40,937 nt of DNA from Streptomyces misionensis (lineage in GTDB: Bacteria > Actinomycetota > Actinomycetes > Streptomycetales > Streptomycetaceae), in NCBI RefSeq assembly GCF_007896895.1, contig NZ_VOGW01000008.1, positions 18,842-59,778 on the forward strand, written 5' to 3'. The number at the start of each line of letters is the position of its first letter. The stretch's first letter is position 1. A program made the translations under genes and the position numbers. The notes under the pieces are model-generated. The model was not told the DNA's origin. It searched no databases and saw only the letters and a program-made list of their open reading frames with translations. This document shows positions 16,638 to 25,829 of this stretch, piece after piece.

Positions 16638-16651
16638 ATGCGGCGCTGACG
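16635..16651 (-). promoter_or_regulatory. SARP-like operator (two hexamers) upstream of MFS2
   Basis: CTGATG (16635) and CTGACG (16646) at 11-bp spacing, same orientation rule as the other arrays, about 120 bp before MFS2. With only two units this is the weakest member of the set. Confidence 0.5.
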
Positions 16652-16672
16652 ATGCCTTCCCGTTCGGCGCGC

Positions 16673-17473
16673 TCAGCGCGCGAGGGAGGCCACGGTCCGC
16701 TGGAGCCGGTGCGCGAAGTGCGCGGTGACGGCCTGGGCGTGCGTGTCGATGTAGAAGTGGCCGCCCTCGTACTCGTTGTGGCCCAGGTAGGCCGGGGTGC
16801 GTGCGGCCCAGTGGGTCATGGCGTCGGGGGCCTCCTGGAGCGGGTCGCTGCGGCCGCCGTAGGAGGCGAGCGGGCAGCTGACGCCGGCGCCGTCGTCGTC
16901 GTAGTCCCCGGCGACCCGCAGGTCGGCGCGGAGCGCGGGCACGACCAGGGCGAGCATCTCGGGGTTGTCGTAGACCTCGGCCGGGAAGGACCCCAACTTC
17001 TTGATCCACTCGACGAGTTCGTCCTCCGGCATCCGGCTCTGCTCCTCGGTCGGCTTGAAGAAGCCGATGGGCGACCAGCCGGACATGCCGACCATCACCG
17101 GGGCCGGGCCGCCCTCCTCCTCCATCCGGATGGCCAGGCGGAACGCCAGCTGCGCGCCGAGGCAGTGGCCGAAGAAGGCGAAGGGACGGTCGTCCAGTTC
17201 GTTGAGGACGGCCTCGTGCAGGGCGTCGAGGAGCGGCCAGAAGTTCTCGTAGGTCGGTTCCTCGCGGCGGTTGTGCCGGCCGGGCAGGGTGACGGCCTGC
17301 GGGGTGATGTCCGGCGGCAGCAGGCGTTCCCAGTCGCGGTAGATGATGGCGCCGCTGCCGGCGTGGGGCAGCAGGAACAGCCGGATCGAGGCGTCGGGTG
17401 AGGGCTCCACGGGGTGGAACCAGTTGCCCTCGCTGGACATCTGGCTGCCGATGGTGCCGATGGCGGTGGTCAC
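16673..17473 (-). CDS. Type II thioesterase with a cysteine nucleophile
   Basis: A 266-aa alpha/beta-hydrolase of the type II thioesterase (RifR/GrsT) family: LFLLPHAGSGAIIYRDWERLL, LPGRHNRREEP, the elbow FFGHCLGAQLAFRLA, acid Asp in SYGGRSDPL and catalytic His in YEGGHFYI. The usual Ser of GHSxG is Cys104 (TGC). The GTG start (17471-17473) overlaps the preceding stop as GTGA, so it is translationally coupled to the LLM gene; a later ATG 12 codons in is possible. Type II thioesterases free stalled or mis-primed carrier proteins. Cys variants in release thioesterases can favour acyl transfer over hydrolysis, so a transferase or product-release role is possible. The PKS has no thioesterase domain of its own. 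Confidence 0.9.
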   Translation of the reverse strand: MTTAIGTIGSQMSSEGNWFHPVEPSPDASIRLFLLPHAGSGAIIYRDWERLLPPDITPQAVTLPGRHNRREEPTYENFWPLLDALHEAVLNELDDRPFAFFGHCLGAQLAFRLAIRMEEEGGPAPVMVGMSGWSPIGFFKPTEEQSRMPEDELVEWIKKLGSFPAEVYDNPEMLALVVPALRADLRVAGDYDDDGAGVSCPLASYGGRSDPLQEAPDAMTHWAARTPAYLGHNEYEGGHFYIDTHAQAVTAHFAHRLQRTVASLAR

Positions 17474-18468
17474 GACTGCGTACTCCCAACGGTGGTGGCG
17501 GGGCCGAGGGCGCGTACCGCGGGCAGCAGCACCTCGGCGATCTCCTTCAACTGGGGCTCCGGGTCGAGCGATCCGATGCGGATCACCAGGTGCCGGGCGC
17601 CGGCGCGGACATAGCCGGCGAGCCACTCGGCGCACTTCTCGGCGCTGCCCCAGGCGTAGGCCTGGATGGTGCGCATCTGCTCCAGGGAGCGGCCGTAGTA
17701 GTGGCTGATGTAGTGCTCCAGCTCGGCCTCGGCCGCGGCCTCGTCGCGGTTGACGGTGACCGTCGCGTACAGCGCGGGGGTCACCGTCCGGCCCGCCTCC
17801 GCGGCCAGTTCGCCGAGGCGGCGGCGGGCGCGGTCGTAGGCGTCGACGTCGGGCAGGAAGGGCAGCCAGCCGTCGTAGCGGGTGGCCGCGCGGGCGAGCA
17901 CCTTGGGGGTGTCGCTGCCGGCCAGCCACAGCGGCGGGCCGCCGGGGACGGCCGGCGAGGGCAGCCGGTCGAGGTGCTCGGCCTGCCAGAACCTCCCGTC
18001 GAACTCGGTGGGTTCGCCGTCCTCGCCGGAGCGCCAGGCGGTGCGCCACAGCGCGCTGATCTCGTCCAGACGGCCGACCCGGCCCTGGAAGGAGGCGCCG
18101 ACGGAGTTGAACTCCTCCTCGGTCTCGGCCATCGGGAAGCCCGAGCCGAGGCCGAGGACCAGCCGGCCGGCCGCGACGTGGCTGAGGCTCGCGATCATGT
18201 TGGCGCCGATGAGCGGGTGGCGCAGGGCGGGGGTGAGGGCGGCGGTGCCGACGGTGATCCGCCGCGTCGCCGCGGCGGCGGCCGAAAGCACGACCAGCGG
18301 GTCCAGGCGGGGGCGGGCGGTGAGGGAGTCGCCGGCCCACAGGGAGTCGAAGCCGAGGGTCTCCGCCTGTCGCGCGAAGTCCAGCAGCGGGGCGGCGGCG
18401 TAGGTGCCGTTGATGGCTTGCTCACGGGTGGGCAGCAGGATGCCGATCCGCAGGGGCTCGGTGCTCAT
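17470..18468 (-). CDS. LLM-class flavin-dependent oxidoreductase
   Basis: A 332-aa luciferase-like monooxygenase/F420-dependent reductase (TIM barrel): LRIGILLPTREQ at the start, ETLGFDSLWAGDSL, ATRRITVGTAAL, GRLVLGLGSGFP, and a late GARHLVIRIGS. I cannot tell FMNH2 from F420 use by eye. The ATG at 18466-18468 gives the normal family N-terminus; a GTG 16 codons upstream is possible. It lies between the ligase gene and the thioesterase gene (GTGA overlap with the latter). Possible jobs: reduction of the dehydro intermediate or oxidation of the extended chain. Substrate unknown. Confidence 0.85.
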   Translation of the reverse strand: MSTEPLRIGILLPTREQAINGTYAAAPLLDFARQAETLGFDSLWAGDSLTARPRLDPLVVLSAAAAATRRITVGTAALTPALRHPLIGANMIASLSHVAAGRLVLGLGSGFPMAETEEEFNSVGASFQGRVGRLDEISALWRTAWRSGEDGEPTEFDGRFWQAEHLDRLPSPAVPGGPPLWLAGSDTPKVLARAATRYDGWLPFLPDVDAYDRARRRLGELAAEAGRTVTPALYATVTVNRDEAAAEAELEHYISHYYGRSLEQMRTIQAYAWGSAEKCAEWLAGYVRAGARHLVIRIGSLDPEPQLKEIAEVLLPAVRALGPATTVGSTQS

Positions 18469-18505
18469 GGGCGGGTCACTCTCCACGGGGGCGTGAGGAA
18501 CGTGG

Positions 18506-20107
18506 TCATACGGCACTCCCCAGCGGGTCCCTCGCCGGCGCCGTCAGCTGCTCGCGGACCGCGCGGCGCAGGATCTTGCCCGAGGGGTTGCGCGGCAGGG
18601 AGTCGGCGAAGTGGTAGGTGCCGGGGATCTTGTAGTCGGCGATGCGGCCGCGCAGCGAGAGCAGGAGCTCGCGGGGGGTGGCCTTGGCGCCGGGCCGCAG
18701 CACCACCACGGCGTGCACGCTCTCGCCCCAGCGGTCGTCGGGCAGCCCGACCACGGCCGCGTCGGCGACCGCGGGGTGCGCGGCCAGGGCCTTCTCGACC
18801 TCGGCCGGGTAGATGTTCTGCCCGGCGACGATGATCGTGTCGTTGATGCGGTCGCACAGGTGGAGGTAGCCGTCCTCGTCGAGGTAGCCGGCGTCGCCCA
18901 TGTGCAGCCACTCCCCCACCAGGGTGCGGGCGGTGGCCTCGGGCAGGTTCCAGTAGCCGAGCATCCGGGAGGGGGCGCGCACGCACACCTGGCCGATGGC
19001 GCCGGGCGGCAGGCTCTCGCCGTCGGGGCCGACCACCTTGATCTCGTTGCCGGGGCAGGGCAGTCCCACCGAGGTGAGCTTGGTGCTGCCGGGGTGGTGC
19101 GCCTCGGGCGGCAGACAGACCGCGACGCTGCCGGTCTCGGTGCTGGCGTAGATCTGCGCGAACTCGCAGCGGTAGGTCTCCAGGCACTGCTTGAGCAGCG
19201 TCTCGGACATGGGCGCCGCGCCGTAGGCGATCTTGCGCAGGGAGGTGAACGCCTCGGGTCCGGCCTCGCGTTCGGCCGCCATCGCCTGGAGCATCGCGGG
19301 CGCGGCGAAGGTGGTGGTGACGCCGTGCTCGCGGATGAGGCGGACGGCCTCCTGCGGGTCGAACTGCGGCATGATCACGCTGGTGCCGCCGGCGTTGAAG
19401 GTGTGCAGGAACCAGCCGATGCCGGCGACGCCGAAGCCCGGCAGGGAGATCAGGGCGACGTCCTCGGGCAGCCAGTCGATCCAGTCCACGCCCCGCTCGC
19501 GGCTGGCGTGCGGCAGGGTGAAGAAGCTGCGGTGGGCGAGGACGGCGCCCTTGGGCAGGCCCGTGGTGCCGCTGGTGTAGATCTGGATGACGGCGTCGTC
19601 GGGGCCGGTGCAGGGCGAGAGGTCGGTCTCGGGCTGGTCGGCGGCCCAGGCCAGCAGCCCGGCGCCGCGGGCGGGTTCGCCGTCGGCGTCGGTGCCGTCG
19701 ACGCGGATCACCCGGCGCAGTCCGCGCAGCTGGTGGCGGACGGTGGCGACGGTGTCCCAGAACTCGTCGTCCACGAAGATCAGCGTCGCGCCGGAGTCGC
19801 GCAGGATGTGGTCGACCTCGCCCGGGGTGAGCCGCCAGTTGACCGGCACCAGCACGGCGCCCGCCTTGGCGCAGGCGATCATCACGAGATAGTAGTTCGC
19901 CGACTCGCGGCCCAGGTAGGCGACCCGGTCGCCGCGCCGGACCCCGCTGGTGTGCAGGGCGTGCGCGGCGCGGTTGCTGTCGCGGTGCAGCTTGTCGTAG
20001 GTGGTGATGCGGCCCTCGCAGACGATCGCCGGGTGCTCGGGGCGGGTGCCGGCGTGGGCGCGGGCGGAGTGGTGGAGCGTCCAGCGCTCCCTCGGTATCT
20101 CGGTCAT
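18506..20107 (-). CDS. Acyl-CoA/acyl-ACP synthetase (AMP-forming)
   Basis: A 533-aa ANL-superfamily ligase. Visible core motifs: IYTSGTTGLPKGAV (P-loop), YASTETGSV, MGDAGYLDEDGYLHLCDRI (hinge region) and PSGKILRR with the catalytic Lys. It activates a carboxylic acid as acyl-AMP and passes it to CoA or a phosphopantetheinyl carrier. The start follows the PKS stop by 23 bp, in the operon ACP-PKS-ligase-LLM-thioesterase. With a free ACP as first gene and a one-module PKS between, the likely role is to load a pathway acid onto that ACP (or CoA) as PKS starter. Whether the acid is fatty or the serine-derived azoxy acid is not settled by the sequence. Confidence 0.9.
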   Translation of the reverse strand: MTEIPRERWTLHHSARAHAGTRPEHPAIVCEGRITTYDKLHRDSNRAAHALHTSGVRRGDRVAYLGRESANYYLVMIACAKAGAVLVPVNWRLTPGEVDHILRDSGATLIFVDDEFWDTVATVRHQLRGLRRVIRVDGTDADGEPARGAGLLAWAADQPETDLSPCTGPDDAVIQIYTSGTTGLPKGAVLAHRSFFTLPHASRERGVDWIDWLPEDVALISLPGFGVAGIGWFLHTFNAGGTSVIMPQFDPQEAVRLIREHGVTTTFAAPAMLQAMAAEREAGPEAFTSLRKIAYGAAPMSETLLKQCLETYRCEFAQIYASTETGSVAVCLPPEAHHPGSTKLTSVGLPCPGNEIKVVGPDGESLPPGAIGQVCVRAPSRMLGYWNLPEATARTLVGEWLHMGDAGYLDEDGYLHLCDRINDTIIVAGQNIYPAEVEKALAAHPAVADAAVVGLPDDRWGESVHAVVVLRPGAKATPRELLLSLRGRIADYKIPGTYHFADSLPRNPSGKILRRAVREQLTAPARDPLGSAV

Positions 20108-20130
20108 GGTGTGCCGTCCCTGTCTGACTG

Positions 20131-23100
20131 TCATGCCGCCGGCGCGGGGGCGAGCTGCCCGTCGACGAAGTGCGCGAGCGCGCGCACCGTGGGGTGGTCG
20201 TGGGTGAGGGAGGCCGGCAGGGGCAGCCGGAACGCCTGCTCCAGCGCGGCCTTGACCTGCTGGGCCATCAGGGAGTCCAGGCCCAGCGAGACGAACTCGC
20301 TGTTCACGTCCAGTTCGTCGCCGTCCTCCAGGTGCAGGACGGCGCCGACCTTCTCGCTCACCACGGCGGTGACCCTGGCGAGCCGTTCGGCCTCGGGCAG
20401 TGCGGTGAGGGCGGCGAGGTCCGGTCCGGTGCCGTCGTCGCCCGCGCCGTGGCGGGCGAGCCGGTCGAAGAACAGGTCGCCGGTGACGCTGCCGGAGACG
20501 TAGCGGTCCCAGTCGAACTCGCCGACGATCCGCTGGGTGCGGGGCCGGTCCCAGAGCCGGGCGAGGGTGTCCAGGGCGCGGGTCGGGGAGAAGAAGCGGA
20601 CGCCGCTGCGTTCGATCTCCTGGCTGAGGTGCTCCTCCAGCCGGGCCGACATGCCGACCCGGGCCCAGGCGCCCCAGTTGACCGACAGGCCCGGCACCCC
20701 GCGCCGGCCCCGCCACTCGGCGAGCGCGTCGAGACCGGCGCTGGCCGCGGCGTAGTGGCCCTGGGTGGCGCCGCCGAGGACGGAGGCGATGGAGGAGTAG
20801 GTGACGAAGAACTCCAGCTCGGGGAAGGAGCTCTCGGCGGCCTCGTGCAGCAGCCAGCCGCCGTACGCCTTCGCCGCGAGCTGGGCGTCGATCGACTCCC
20901 AGGTCAGCTCGGAGATCAGCTTCTTGTCGTAGGAACCGGCGGCGTGCACGATCCCGCCGACCGGGTGCGGCCCCGCCGCCAGGTGCCGGACGAGGCGCCG
21001 TACGTCCTCCGGCCGGGAGACGTCGGCGCGTACGACGTCGATCTCGGCGTCGGCCGCGAGCTCGCCGAGCAGCGAGGCGGCCTCCTCGGTGGCCTTGCCG
21101 CTGCGGCTGACCAGGGTGAGGTGGCGGGCGCCGAGCGCGGCCAGCTTGCGGGCGGTGACCAGACCGAGGCCGCCGAGACCGCCGGTGACCAGGTAGGTGC
21201 GGTCGGCGCGCAGTGCGCCGGGGCCCTCGTCGGCCGGTTCGGGCCGCTCCTGGAGGTCCTCGGGCAGGGTCACCCAGGCGGGTCCGGTCGGGTCGGCCAG
21301 GGCGGTGCGCAGGGCCTCGCCGGTCTCGTCCAGCCGGAAGCGTACGGCGGTGTCGCCGTCGCCGGGGGCGGGGACCACGGCGACCGCGGGCACGGTGAGC
21401 GTGGCGCGGAAGGTGCCGTCGTGCCGGACCAGGACCTCGTCGCCGGGCGCGAAGCCGGTGCCGTCGGCGGCGGCGAGGACGGTGCCGCGGGCCAACTGGC
21501 CGAGCAGCGGCGGCGGTTCCTCCTCCCCGGTCTCCTCGGCGCGTTCGGCGCGCCCGGTGTCCAGGGCGGTGCGGGCGTCCTCGGCGGTCAGGCCGACGGC
21601 GGCCACCCGGACCTGGACCTCGTCGGCGCCCGGGGCCCGGTCGGCGACCGGGGCGAGCACCAGGTCGGACAGGTCGCCGGAGTCGGGGGCGCGCAGTTCG
21701 AAGCCCCCGGTCCAGGTGAGGCTGGCGTCACCGGCGAGCAGCCGGCGCACGTAGCGGCGGCCGGGCCGGTGGGCGACCTGGTACTCGCCGGCCGGTTCGG
21801 CCCGCCACTCCTCGGCCAGCGGGGCGAGGCCGCTGCCCGGGGCGAGGTCCACCAGGGTGGCCCGGTACTGCGGGTACTCGGTGAGCAGCACCCGGCCGAA
21901 GCCCCACAGGGTGGCGGCGCCGAGGTGGCCGCCGTCGCCGGCCGGGTCGCCGGGCAGCCACTGGGCGCCCTCGGTGACCAGCCACAGCCGCGGCGGCCGG
22001 TTCGCGGACTCCAGCGCGCCGACGAGAGCGAGCAGTTCGCGGTAGTTGTCCTCGCACTCGGCGCGCAGCCGGTCGGCGGACATCGGCTCGGGGCGGCCGT
22101 GCCACACCCGGCAGACGTCGGTGACGGTGGGGTCCTCCAGGGCGGCCTTGAGGTCGGTGAGATCGGGCAGCCAGGTGACCTTGAGGCCGGGTTCCGCGGC
22201 CAGTTCCGCGGCGCGCGCGGCCGAGGGGTCGAGCAGCACCACGTGCCGGGCGGGGGCGCCGCCCCGGGCGGGCAGGGCGCGGCGCACCCATTCGGGGCGG
22301 TGCAGGAACTGGCGGCGGCCGTCGCGGCCCTCGGGGCGGGCCATGCGCACCCCGAGGAGTTCGGCGACGGGGTCGCCGTTCTCCAGCAGCAGCACGTCGG
22401 CCAAGCGCCGGTCCTGGTCGCCGCGGACCCGGGCGAGGACGCGCAGCTGTTCGCCGCGCGGCTTGCGGAAGTGCCGCACGGAGGCGATCTCGCGGGGCAC
22501 GAACACCGGGCCCTCGGGGTCGAGGACGACCAGCGCGTGGCCGGCGGCCTCCAGCAGTTCGGCCGGGACGTGCTCGACGGCGGTGGCGTCGCGGCCGGAC
22601 AGTTCGCCGGTGACCAGGCCGTCGCCGTGCCGGGCGGCGCGCAGCAGCAGCCGCATGCGGGGGCCCTGGGGGCGGCCGACGGAGGCGAGGTCGGTGTAGA
22701 TGTCCTCGTCGTCGATGTGCTGGGCGGCCGGGGCGAGGGTCGCGTCCAGCTCGGCCAGCTCGGAGACGGGCACGAGGGGTTCGGGTTCGGCGGCGACCGT
22801 GGCGGTGGCGTGCAGGTTCTCCTCGCCGCCGACCACCGTGCAGACCTCGACCTCGGCGCCGCCGCCGGGGCGGGGCCGCCAGCGGGTGGTGAGGGCGGTG
22901 ACCGTCTCGGCGGGCAGCTCCAGCGGGGCCAGCAGCTTCAGGTCGCGCACCGCGTTGCGGGCGTGGCCCTGGACCGCGTCCTGCACGGCGAGCAGCAGGT
23001 CGACGTAGGCGCCGGCGGGCAGCACGGTGCGGTCGTCGGCGGCGAGGTCGGCGAGCGCGCCCAGCTCCTCGGCGGTGAACTCGGCGGTGAACTCCCGCAC

Positions 23101-25818
23101 CCCGCTGGCGAACCGCTCCTCGGTGCCGAGCAGCGGGTGGCGCGCGGTGCCGTTCGCGGCGGTGCGGCGCGGGGTGACGGAGGGCAGCCAGTAGCGCTTG
23201 CGCTGGAAGGCGTAGGTGGGCAGGTCCACCCGGGCGGGCGCCGGGTGCCCGGCGTGGTAGCCGTCCCAGGCGACGGTGAGCCCGGCCGCGTAGTACTCGG
23301 CGAGGGCGGTCAGGGTGGTGCCGGTGGTGGTGTCGCGGCGGCGCAGGCTGGCCAGCCACAGGTGGTCCTCGACGGTGACCGAGCGGCGGGCGAGCGCGGT
23401 GAGCCCGGCCTGCGGGCCGACCTCGATCAGGGCGTGCCGGCCGCGCTTGGCGACGGCCCGGATGCCGTCGAGGAAGCGCACGGGCTCGCCGATGTGCCGC
23501 ACCCAGTAGTCGGGGTTGCCGATCTCGCGGAAGCGGGCCAGCCGGCCGGTGACGTTGGAGATGAGGCTGATCTTCGGCTCGTGGAAGACGATGCCGTCGA
23601 GGGCGGCGCGGAAGTCGTCGTAGACCTCGGCCATCAGCGGGGAGTGGAAGGCGTGGGAGACCTTGAGGCGTTCGACGCGCACGCCCCGCTCGGCGAGGAC
23701 GGCGGTGACCTCGTCCAGGGCCGCGCTGCCGCCGGAGACGACCGTCTGGTCGGGGGCGTTGACGCCGGCCACGGCCAGGTCGTCGTGGCCCTCCAGGAGC
23801 GGGGCGACGTCCTCCAGCGGCGCGCTGACGGCGGCCATGCCGCCCTCGGCGGTGACGGCCTGCATCAGCCGGGCGCGGGCGGCGACCAGCCGGACCGCGT
23901 CGGGGAGGCTGAACAGCCCGGCCACGGCGGCGGCGGCCACCTCGCCGATGCTGTGCCCGATGAGCACGTTGGGCCGGGCGCCCCAGGCCATCCACTGCTG
24001 GGCGAGGGCGTACTCCAGGGTGAACAGGGCGGGCTGGGTGTACTCGGTGCGGTCGATGGCCTCGGGGTCGGCGGCGGTGCCGAGCAGCAGCTCGCGCACG
24101 GAGCGGCCGAGGTGCTCGGCGAACAGCTCGTCGCAGGCGTCGACCTGGGCGCGGAAGACGGGGAAGGCCGCGTAGAGGGCGGCGCCCATGCCGGCGTACT
24201 GGGAGCCCTGGCCGGTGAACATGAAGGCCGTCTTGCGGATGCCGGTCGGGCCCTCGTGCTCCTGCTCGGCGGCCTTGTCGAGCAGCTTGGCGAGCGCGGC
24301 GCGGTCGGCGACGGGGGCGGCGATCCGGTAGGGATGGTGGGCGCGGGTGGTGTTGGCGCTGTGGCAGAGCGCGGCCAGCGACACCTCGGGCCGCTCGTCC
24401 AGCAACCGGCGGTATCCGGCAGCCAGTTCGCGCAGCGCGCCGGCGTTCTTCGCGGAGAGGGTGAACACCGGGGCGGCGCCCGGCTGTTCGGTTTCCCGCG
24501 GCGCGCGCTCCGGTGCCTGCTCCAGCACCACGGCGCCGATGGTGCCCGCGAACCCGAAGCTGTTGACGACGCCGCGCCGGACCTCGGCCTCCCAGGGCTC
24601 GCACTCGGTCGGCACCCGCAGCGGGTACAGGTCCCAGGGGATGCGACCGGAGGGGGTGTTGAGGTTGATGTGCGGGTAGATGGTGCCCGAACGCAGCTGG
24701 AGCACCGTCTTGATGACGCCGACGATGCCGGAGGCGGGCTCCATGTGACCGAGGTTGGTCTTCACCGAACCGACCACCACCGGGCGGTCCTTGGTGTGCG
24801 AGTCCACGAAGACGTCGCCGATGGCGCCGAACTCGATGGGGTCGCCGAGCGGGGTGCCGGTGCCGTGCGCCTCGACGTACTGGATGTCCTCGGGCGCGAG
24901 GTGGGCGGCGGCCAGCGCGCTGCGGATGACCTTCTCCTGGGCGGGCCCGTTGGGCACGGTGAGCCCGGCGCTGTCACCGTCCTGGCCGACGGCGGTGCCG
25001 CGCACGAGGGCGAGGACGCGGTCGCCGTCGCGCTCGGCGTCGGAGAGCCGCTTGAGGACGACGATGCCGCAGCCCTCGGCGCGGGCGTAGCCGTCGGCGG
25101 CCTCGTCGAAGGTCTTGCACTGGCCGTCCGGGGACAGCATCTGGGCGTTGGAGAACATCACCGGGATGCGCGGGTGGTGCAGGGCGTTGACACCGCCGCA
25201 CAGCGCGATGTCGGTCTCGCCGCCGCGCAGCGCCTGCACGGCCAGGTGCAGGGCGACCAGCGAGGAGGAGCAGGCGGTGTCGACGCTCATGCTCGGGCCG
25301 CGCCAGCCCAGGAAGTAGGAGAGCCGGCCGGACAGCGGGAACATGGTGATGCCGGAGGCCAGGTGGCCGTCCAGTTCCTCGTACGGCAGCGAGTCCAGCT
25401 CCAGCGCGTAGTCGATGGAGCTGGCGCCGATGTACACCCCGCCGTTGCCGCGGCGCAGCGGCGCCGGGTCGATGCCCGCGTGCTCCAGGGCCTGCCAGGC
25501 GGTCTCCAGCAGCAGCCGCTGCTGGGGGTCCATGTAACGGGCTTCCTTGGGCGAGATGTTGAAGAAGCCCGCGTCGAACAGGTCGATGCGGTCGAGGAAT
25601 CCGCCGGCCGAGGCGCGGATCTTGCCCTTGTCGTCGGGTCCCTCGGGGGTGAAGGCCTCGACGTCCCAGCGGTCGGTGGGGATCGGTCCGATCCCGCTGC
25701 GGCCCTCGCGCAAGAACGCGTCGAACTCGTCGGGCGAGCCGCTGCCGCCGGGGAACCGCAGACCGATTCCGACGATCGCGACCGGCTCGGGCGCCTGCTC
25801 TGATTCCGTACGCGGCAT
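20131..25818 (-). CDS. Single-module type I PKS: KS-AT-DH(inactive)-ER(remnant)-KR-ACP
   Basis: An 1895-aa protein. KS about 15-440 has Cys183 in DTACSSSL, EAHGTGTPLGDP and KTNLGH. AT about 530-830 has Ser623 in GHSIGE and HAFH at 722-725, the malonyl-CoA-type motif. The DH-like region (about 894-1165) lacks both catalytic residues: the HxxxGxxxxP site reads LAADDRTVLP, and the Asp motif reads PAELLEAAG. Residues about 1420-1530 resemble the GroES-like half of an ER without the NADPH-binding half. KR about 1535-1720 has GGLGGLG, TYSS and Tyr1689, but YxxxS instead of YxxxN. ACP Ser1849 is in LGLDSL. There is no thioesterase or docking domain. The ATG at 25816-25818 follows GAGGAG. Prediction: one malonyl extension with at most ketoreduction; iteration cannot be excluded. 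Confidence 0.93.
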   Translation of the reverse strand: MPRTESEQAPEPVAIVGIGLRFPGGSGSPDEFDAFLREGRSGIGPIPTDRWDVEAFTPEGPDDKGKIRASAGGFLDRIDLFDAGFFNISPKEARYMDPQQRLLLETAWQALEHAGIDPAPLRRGNGGVYIGASSIDYALELDSLPYEELDGHLASGITMFPLSGRLSYFLGWRGPSMSVDTACSSSLVALHLAVQALRGGETDIALCGGVNALHHPRIPVMFSNAQMLSPDGQCKTFDEAADGYARAEGCGIVVLKRLSDAERDGDRVLALVRGTAVGQDGDSAGLTVPNGPAQEKVIRSALAAAHLAPEDIQYVEAHGTGTPLGDPIEFGAIGDVFVDSHTKDRPVVVGSVKTNLGHMEPASGIVGVIKTVLQLRSGTIYPHINLNTPSGRIPWDLYPLRVPTECEPWEAEVRRGVVNSFGFAGTIGAVVLEQAPERAPRETEQPGAAPVFTLSAKNAGALRELAAGYRRLLDERPEVSLAALCHSANTTRAHHPYRIAAPVADRAALAKLLDKAAEQEHEGPTGIRKTAFMFTGQGSQYAGMGAALYAAFPVFRAQVDACDELFAEHLGRSVRELLLGTAADPEAIDRTEYTQPALFTLEYALAQQWMAWGARPNVLIGHSIGEVAAAAVAGLFSLPDAVRLVAARARLMQAVTAEGGMAAVSAPLEDVAPLLEGHDDLAVAGVNAPDQTVVSGGSAALDEVTAVLAERGVRVERLKVSHAFHSPLMAEVYDDFRAALDGIVFHEPKISLISNVTGRLARFREIGNPDYWVRHIGEPVRFLDGIRAVAKRGRHALIEVGPQAGLTALARRSVTVEDHLWLASLRRRDTTTGTTLTALAEYYAAGLTVAWDGYHAGHPAPARVDLPTYAFQRKRYWLPSVTPRRTAANGTARHPLLGTEERFASGVREFTAEFTAEELGALADLAADDRTVLPAGAYVDLLLAVQDAVQGHARNAVRDLKLLAPLELPAETVTALTTRWRPRPGGGAEVEVCTVVGGEENLHATATVAAEPEPLVPVSELAELDATLAPAAQHIDDEDIYTDLASVGRPQGPRMRLLLRAARHGDGLVTGELSGRDATAVEHVPAELLEAAGHALVVLDPEGPVFVPREIASVRHFRKPRGEQLRVLARVRGDQDRRLADVLLLENGDPVAELLGVRMARPEGRDGRRQFLHRPEWVRRALPARGGAPARHVVLLDPSAARAAELAAEPGLKVTWLPDLTDLKAALEDPTVTDVCRVWHGRPEPMSADRLRAECEDNYRELLALVGALESANRPPRLWLVTEGAQWLPGDPAGDGGHLGAATLWGFGRVLLTEYPQYRATLVDLAPGSGLAPLAEEWRAEPAGEYQVAHRPGRRYVRRLLAGDASLTWTGGFELRAPDSGDLSDLVLAPVADRAPGADEVQVRVAAVGLTAEDARTALDTGRAERAEETGEEEPPPLLGQLARGTVLAAADGTGFAPGDEVLVRHDGTFRATLTVPAVAVVPAPGDGDTAVRFRLDETGEALRTALADPTGPAWVTLPEDLQERPEPADEGPGALRADRTYLVTGGLGGLGLVTARKLAALGARHLTLVSRSGKATEEAASLLGELAADAEIDVVRADVSRPEDVRRLVRHLAAGPHPVGGIVHAAGSYDKKLISELTWESIDAQLAAKAYGGWLLHEAAESSFPELEFFVTYSSIASVLGGATQGHYAAASAGLDALAEWRGRRGVPGLSVNWGAWARVGMSARLEEHLSQEIERSGVRFFSPTRALDTLARLWDRPRTQRIVGEFDWDRYVSGSVTGDLFFDRLARHGAGDDGTGPDLAALTALPEAERLARVTAVVSEKVGAVLHLEDGDELDVNSEFVSLGLDSLMAQQVKAALEQAFRLPLPASLTHDHPTVRALAHFVDGQLAPAPAA

Positions 25819-25829
25819 GGAGCGACTCC

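Noticed and set aside
20170..25803. 1877-codon open frame on the plus strand opposite the PKS
   Set aside because: It mirrors the PKS codon structure (Gly/Val/Ala-rich translation with no motifs), which is the usual antisense artefact of GC-rich DNA.
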